NCBI RefSeq assembly: GCF_009730915.1 | Contig: NC_052489.1 | Location: 25,413,916 to 25,477,915 of the forward strand | Length of the DNA stretch: 64,000 nucleotides | Reading direction: 5' to 3' | DNA from: Dioscorea cayenensis subsp. rotundata | Taxonomy: Eukaryota > Streptophyta > Magnoliopsida > Dioscoreales > Dioscoreaceae | Position numbers and translations under genes: made by a program | Shown here: positions 58,213-64,000 of the stretch, piece after piece | Layout of the letters: each line of letters begins with the position of its first letter | Position numbering within the stretch: position 1 is the first letter of the stretch | Notes under the pieces: model-generated | Seen by the model: the letters and a program-made list of their open reading frames with translations, nothing else | The model's database searches: none | Told to the model about the DNA's origin: nothing

Positions 58213-58835
58213 AAGGTACCTATTTCCATGTTTGAACCTGTAATTGGGAGAAATAATTTCCCAAATCTTGTTTGTTGATGCTATTTTGATGCACTAGTTG
58301 TTAATATCATGAGATACGTGATACATATATACGCTTGATTTTTATATTCAAAACCAAACTTCGATGGTATTGATGGGTGTATCGATATATTTTAAATTAT
58401 CGAAATGCATCATATGTATCTGTTAATTGATATATTGTATATCGTAGTAAGCATTGATACTTTAATTTTTAAGAATTCAAAGGGTCATGAATCCCATGAC
58501 TTCCCCAAGGTTGAGAGCTTGATAAACCCTTTTCAATTCACGGACTTGCTCTCTTTGCAGAGTTTTAGTAATAAAAAAGAAAAAAAAAATCACATTATCA
58601 ATGGTAGAATGTAAAATACCTTATTTAGTCCCTATAATATAATCTATCTGTCCTTTTGTTCCCTCTAATATAATTTGTCCCTAGGAGGTCCCGTTAAAAA
58701 AATCTTACTTTTAAGAGTTTTGAGACCCAAGGTTAGGTAAGTAACAACCTTTTAGAGTGATGTTGTTTCCCACCACTTCTAAGTTTTAATTTTCTTATTT
58801 GTTTCCCATTCTGCTCTTATATACTAAACTATGTT

Positions 58836-59288
58836 TAGGGATGTCAAGGGGATGGGGATTCACGGGGGATATATTCCTCGGCTTCGGCCTCGAATTTCTA
58901 ATACCATCTCCGATTCTAGCCCCTAACATGAATACAAAAAAAAAAATTCCGTACCCATCCCCGCGGGGAATTTTTTGGGTTCGGGAATTCCCCCTATTAA
59001 TAAATTAAAATATTATTAGTATTATTTAAAATAAAATTTATAAAATATTTACTAAAAATACCATAAATTTTTTTATAATTTAAAAACTCATTTACAAATA
59101 TAAGTAGTTGGCATGTTAAAAACCTAGCACAAAATACCAACATATATAATATATAAGTTTTTATTCAATTTTTATTTAGATATTTATAACATAAAATAAT
59201 ATATTATTTAAATTAAATATTTAATATTTCGGGTTATCCGAGCGGGAATCAAATTCCCTATCCGGGCCAAGGCCCATTGACATCCCTA
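58836..59288. mobile_element. hAT-type MITE with perfect 8-bp TSD
   Basis: Ends TAGGGATGTCAA and TTGACATCCCTA (inverted), flanked by ACTATGTT at 58828-58835 and 59289-59296. GC-rich arms (CCCCGCGGGGAA phrases) surround an AT-rich core. It is 453 bp, the same superfamily of ends as 45504-46116 but a different subfamily. Confidence 0.92.
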
Positions 59289-59296
59289 ACTATGTT

Positions 59297-60463
59297 GTCA
59301 TTTTGGGATTTAAAATAAGAAGGATAAGCATGTGGACTTGAAGTTTATAATCAGCTAATAATTGATTTCAATAGAAATTTTTTAAATATAAATATAATTT
59401 AATTTAAATATGTTTATCTAGATTTTGACAAGATTAGATTTGTAAATTTAAAATTTTTATTTATGTAGTTTTATACTTATCTTTTTTTAACTAAATTTAT
59501 GTAAAAATTTATTATTATAGAATTTATTTATTTTATTATAGTTGATTGAAAAATATTATCGATTACAAAATAATTATTTAATGATGTTTAATTTAATTGC
59601 ATGAAAATGTCAAACTGTGTATATTATATAATGTATATACACAATGTATATATAGATATAGATATCAAATGATAAATGATATGTTACATTACCCTACATA
59701 AAATTTGAGAAATCAATACACCACGTCATACACTATTTGACAACTTTGAGGACAAACCTGTGATTAATTAAAGAATGTTCATTGAGTTAATGTCTCTCTC
59801 CTAGACTCCTACTAAATTAATGTTTTTGTATGGATTTTAAATTTATGACCGTTTTTTTTCTCCCACAAAAATTTCAAATTAATGCCGTTAACTACTCGAC
59901 CTAAGTGACTTTGGTACCGGCAAATACTCTTTCATTGTAATCAAATTTTTTTTTTAACATTTTAATTTATTATATATAATTTACCTCCAAAAATTAGTGC
60001 CAAGAGGTAATGCCATAAAAAAAATATATGCAAATAAGGTAGAAGCAAAAGTGTCATTTGATTTGACAACACTTGATGGGATTGAAATGATAGAATACAT
60101 ATATTTTTCATTTCTTTTATATATGTAAAGAAACTATGAACTCTCATGTTTTTTAAAAACGAATTTAATTTTCCGCATTTCACTCGCAAGATTAATATAG
60201 TAACACTCTCCAATTGTAAATTTGGTGACTGACTTAGTCAACATTTACACATATCAAGCGGAGATATATAAATATATTTGAAAATATAGATAAATTATAA
60301 ATTATTAAAAATAAAAGAATAACACACAAAACAGAAATAAATAAAAAAGGGAAGAAAAAAAAAATATAACAAATAAGAAAAGAGATAAGTGCAATCATTA
60401 TAGATGAAGCGTGTCTTTACAAACAAAAATTATTAAAACAAATAATTAAAAAAATGAGATCCA
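59297..60463. other. AT-rich intergenic DNA
   Basis: Contains a probable minus-strand LINE terminus at about 60285-60380 (TAGATAAATTATAAATTATT then purine-rich). No gene is supported. Confidence 0.5.
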
Positions 60464-60464
60464 C

Positions 60465-60830
60465 CACTTTTTTTTTAAAAGATGGATAAACCAGAGAAAG
60501 ACATACAAATTTATCATAAACAACCAAAAACCCCAAAAAATAACACCAACACACTTATCTCACAAACAGTAAAACAAGCAATACAAAATATGACCAACCC
60601 CCTAGAATAGCCTAGCTATTCCCTAAAAACCAAAACAACAAACCAACTACTCCGTGGTAGAGCCAAATGCCTCCTCAGCAGCAGTGTCGCCCAAGTCCTG
60701 CAGAACCACAAGAAAAGCATGCGATTAATACTCAGAATAATGCAGTGTGAAGGCAGAATTTTAGCATTAAAAATTCTATCATTTTGAGCAAGCCATAAAT
60801 TATAGATATCAAAGGTTCAAAGAGAGAAAT
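60465..60830 (-). mobile_element. 5'-truncated LINE fragment
   Basis: A poly-T and AAAAGATGGATAAACCAG begin the 3' end on the minus strand. Further in, the segment 60750-60820 aligns with the ORF2 C-terminal region of the copy at 26950-27010. TSD was not identified. Confidence 0.6.
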
Positions 60831-62872
60831 TTTACAAGAATATATATATGGGTAATTTTAGATAATAAAATAAAATGGAACATTTTCAAAACGTGACCCA
60901 ACAAAATACTTGTCTTGGCGTTTAGTTCAAACTTATTTAATGCATTTTGGTCTCTTTCGACCACGACCGTGCTTTCAGACTATTGCGCCCTTATCTTCTT
61001 CAATTGTCGTTCCCAACTCTTGGATTATTTGGAACCATTCTCAACTTGAGAAGACACCGACAACTCCAGTTCATCCCAACTGAGCCCTATCTTCAGGTAA
61101 TCTTCCCTTTTTCGTTTTTATTTTGATTGATTTTTTAGCTTTTGCTTTTCATTTTGATTCAATCTATTGTTTCTGTTCAGTTTATCTGCTGGTGATTGAA
61201 TTGAAGGATTTAGATTTTGGTATTGTTGTTGAGAAAAAGGGGAAAGGAAATCTCTTTCTTGTTCTGATTTTTTTTTTTTTGATAGTTTTAGCTCTGATTG
61301 TTGGCTTTCTTCTGTTGCCCCTCTTGTTCTTTTGTATAATTGTGCAAGGTACTTCTTTAATTGATGCATTAGGTTTTGATTATAAATCCAAGAAAGATTT
61401 TTTTTTTTTTTTAGATAGAAGAGACAGTTTGTGTGCTGAGATAGTCTCAAGATGCAATCTTTGCTACACTGAGAAGAATTTTTGGTTGTTCAATGTTATT
61501 AGCTATTAGGTGTTGCAGACTTATGTTTGTACTGGAATTTCGTGTGCACGGCCTAACTCCATGTGAGGAATTGTTTGTTTTGGTCAGTCTCATACCGTCC
61601 ACCATCTTTGTTTCCCTGTTTGATGCGGGATTATTTAGTTCATCCGCTTTGCACAATCATATACCTAGTTAGAATTGGGGCTAAGTATCATGCATTTTTG
61701 TAGAGGAACTAGTCATGTTGATTCTGGTGAATAGTGAGACATTAAATACCTAATTAAGAAAAAAGGAAAATTTTTAAAATTCATGGATAATATTGTTATT
61801 TGTAGAGGAACTAGTCATGTAGAGGAACTAGTCATGTAGATTGTTTCATTATAATTATTAATATTGTTATTATTTGTTCAATGACTTCATTCTGCTTATT
61901 TCTGAATAATTCTTGTTGTTGCATTAAAATTTTACCAAGCCTTAGTCAACACTAAGGAGAAAAGGAGAAAATTCTGTTTCAGCTTTCAAGGCTATCATTG
62001 CTTTCTGGTGACTATAGTGTTCTTTCATTTGCAATATAAGTAGGAACAAATTCTATGTACTTCTTATGGAAAGAATTATGTGAATATGGTCGTGCGATTT
62101 TTGTGAAGCCAGTAGATTATAGGTAAGTGCTCCCTTGACATGGAAACTCGATAACTCTTATACCTAAAGGTTGCATAGCAAACTATAGAGACAAATCTCC
62201 TTGTTCAATATAATGCTACTTGAGTGAAACAAGGCCATGTAATTTGTTTAGGTTATCATAGTTGTTCTTACAAAAAGGTGGAAATAAGCATGAACATCCA
62301 AAGCAGATCTTTCCTAGTCAAATTCCAGGCCTTTTGCATATTAAAACAATTAATAGAGCAACAGATGCGGTTCTGTTTATGAGTATTTGTTTATCCATGT
62401 TCCAACTTCAATCTTGGTCATTATAATTAGGTCGGACTGCAGGCACCTTAGAATAATAACCTTCATAACACAGGCATCATTAATTTGACTGAAACTGGAT
62501 GGAAGGTATAGATCGTTGGGTTTGAATATAAATGTGGAACCATCTGAAGTTAATTTAACAGCACGAGAAGTTTCTGTGAGGAGCAATGCGCTGTAAATAT
62601 GATAGCTTTGCTCAGTTGGAAAGTATATAAGTTTGAAGGCCTTAGCACTTAATATAAATAGACATTAGCTATTACATGTAACTTTGGAATGTAAAGCTTT
62701 TGGCTAACTGATAGTAAAACCAAATTTTATCACTTCCCTTAATATAGCTCATGATTATATGTATATATTTCATTTTTTATATGTTTCTAATGGCTCCTCT
62801 GACTTGTATAACTTTCTCTAAGTAACCTTATACGAGTGCTTAAATTATTTGTGAAATTTGGTACCAGGCATC

Positions 62873-64000
62873 ATGGGTCTGAAAATTGTACTTCTAGCTC
62901 TATTTGTGCTGTCCATCAGCTGGATCAGCTCAGGTGCTAAGGATTTATCTGCATCTGATATAACAGGTATTGAATCTCTACAAATGTATAAGTATCATTT
63001 TCTCCCTTTTTATCTTGTTATTGTCATATTTCAGTTTGATCATAGAAAGGGGTAGTGAGTGACAGAAAGTAAGTTTGCCCTAGTTTATGCATCACTAAAA
63101 AATAATGCAACATATTTTATTACTAACTTGATCTTCTCTATGTTCTTGTGTTAAACTCTGTGAGCACATCCTGGATTATAAGTGAATTTTTTTGCAATTG
63201 GTGTATCCATCTGTTTCCTTAAGCCAAATTTAAGGCCAATGTGTAATTTTCTGCCTCATGTTTTGTAAAAGTTGAAACTTGAAAGTTACATCAGATTAAT
63301 TTTATGAATTATAAAATTGTTGATGAAAAATAAAGACGCAGTTATAGTGACCTTAAAACTTAAAACTTATGAATAAAGATGCATCAGAATAAATCCATTT
63401 TCATAGGCCTTAAAGCAATTGAAACACATTGGCTGTTGTTAAGATAAGATGAAGATGCTTTGATGCTGGGGAGTGTGTGCGTGTGTGTGTTGATAGAAGA
63501 TCAGTTTGAAACACATTTGAGAAAGGAAATATGTCTTGAGTTGGCTTAGGGCAAGATGGATGCATATTTCGATAATGAGCCCAACCTTAGATAATTGATA
63601 GTATCTAGAAGCTTGAATCAAGTGAATTGGGTGCTGCTTATTAGCATTGATGTGCCTGTTAGCTTCTTAAAATCATGTTTGGTTGGTTGGAGACAGGCTT
63701 ATACTTCATGATTTGTTTCTTTTCCCCCACAAAGGAAGGTTATAAGGCCTGATTATTTATGCAAGTTTTCTCTTTACATCCTAGATCATGTAAACTGTAA
63801 ATGCTTTTCTATGGTTTCAGGTGTTCCAATCGAATACAAGAACATAGGAGAGGAGAAGATCCATGAGGTTGTTGAAAAGAATAACCAATTGTGCACAATT
63901 TGTGAAGAGTATACAGCAGAGGCTTTGAGTGTTCTTGGTGAAAACAAGACCCAGATGGATATAATATCCATCCTTCATAAAGCATGTTCTCAGTTGCGGT
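62873..64000 (+). CDS. Saposin B-domain (prosaposin-like) protein, 5' part only
   Basis: Two coding exons are visible, 62873-62966 and 63821 to the window edge, joined across a GT-AG intron (codon G/GT). ATG 62873 begins MGLKIVLLALFVLSISWIS, a clear signal peptide. After a short propeptide the second exon gives EKNNQLCTICEEYTAEAL, ENKTQMDIISILHKACSQL, the start of a saposin B domain with its CxxC pair and an N-glycosylation site. In plants such proteins are secretory/vacuolar lipid-binding saposin-like proteins. Upstream, CTTCAG/GTAATC at 61096 and TACCAG/GC at 62867 suggest a 5' UTR exon (about 60990-61096) and a 1.77-kb leader intron, which would place the promoter near 60900-61000. The 3' part lies beyond the window. 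Confidence 0.88.

Noticed and set aside
61123-61509. 128-codon hydrophobic plus-strand frame
   Set aside because: Lies inside the inferred 5' leader intron of the saposin gene, is T-rich low complexity (poly-Phe, poly-Leu) and has no family pattern.

Overview
The window is nuclear DNA from a flowering plant. It is AT-rich, with intron-containing genes of plant-only families (PPR, LBD, class III peroxidase, nodulin-like MFS) and dense, nested transposable elements. A monocot such as a yam (Dioscorea) would fit, but that is a guess and nothing here fixes the species. There is one 1000-N placeholder gap near the left edge. No organellar, bacterial, viral or CRISPR-like content was seen.

Host genes, left to right: a PLS/E-class PPR protein (1872-4271, +) facing a P-class PPR protein (4549-5994, -); a nodulin-like/NFD4-type MFS transporter (7774-9530, -, 2 exons); a BTB/POZ protein (20887-21828, -, 3 exons); a small HIG1-domain mitochondrial protein (22509-23048, -, 3 exons, too fragmented to show as one ORF); a secreted class III peroxidase (30934-33350, +, 4 exons); an LBD15-like LOB-domain transcription factor (37458-38230, -, 2 exons); a DUF688-like protein (55257-55835, -); and the 5' part of a saposin-domain protein (62873 to the right edge, +). 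The spliced models were built by hand from GT-AG sites, reading-frame continuity and family alignment. These genes are independent transcription units with no operon-like logic.

Mobile DNA makes up much of the rest. From about 11.5 to 18.9 kb lies a decayed Mutator-like (MULE) transposase gene. It is split by a solo LTR (14817-17817), which is itself split by another solo LTR (15470-16629); each has its own 5-bp target-site duplication (TSD). From 26.5 to 29.1 kb is a reverse-oriented 5'-truncated LINE with an 11-bp TSD, split by a 555-bp solo LTR. From 46.76 to 52.84 kb is a young 6.1-kb LINE with an 11-bp TSD. Its ORF1 is open and its ORF2 is nearly intact, with two nonsense codons and one frameshift, and it landed inside a SINE. 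At least five very short LINE 3' ends (38-161 bp) carry their own TSDs, one of them 5 bp from the last splice acceptor of the peroxidase gene. Two hAT-type MITEs with TAGGGATG termini and 8-bp TSDs, one Tourist-like element, two tRNA-derived SINE families and fragments of RNase H and plastid signal-peptidase sequence complete the picture.

No clearly new biological system is claimed. The most unusual content is the TSD-resolved nesting, the micro-LINE insertions, the foldback LINE copy at a splice acceptor and an isolated exon of a thylakoidal processing peptidase.
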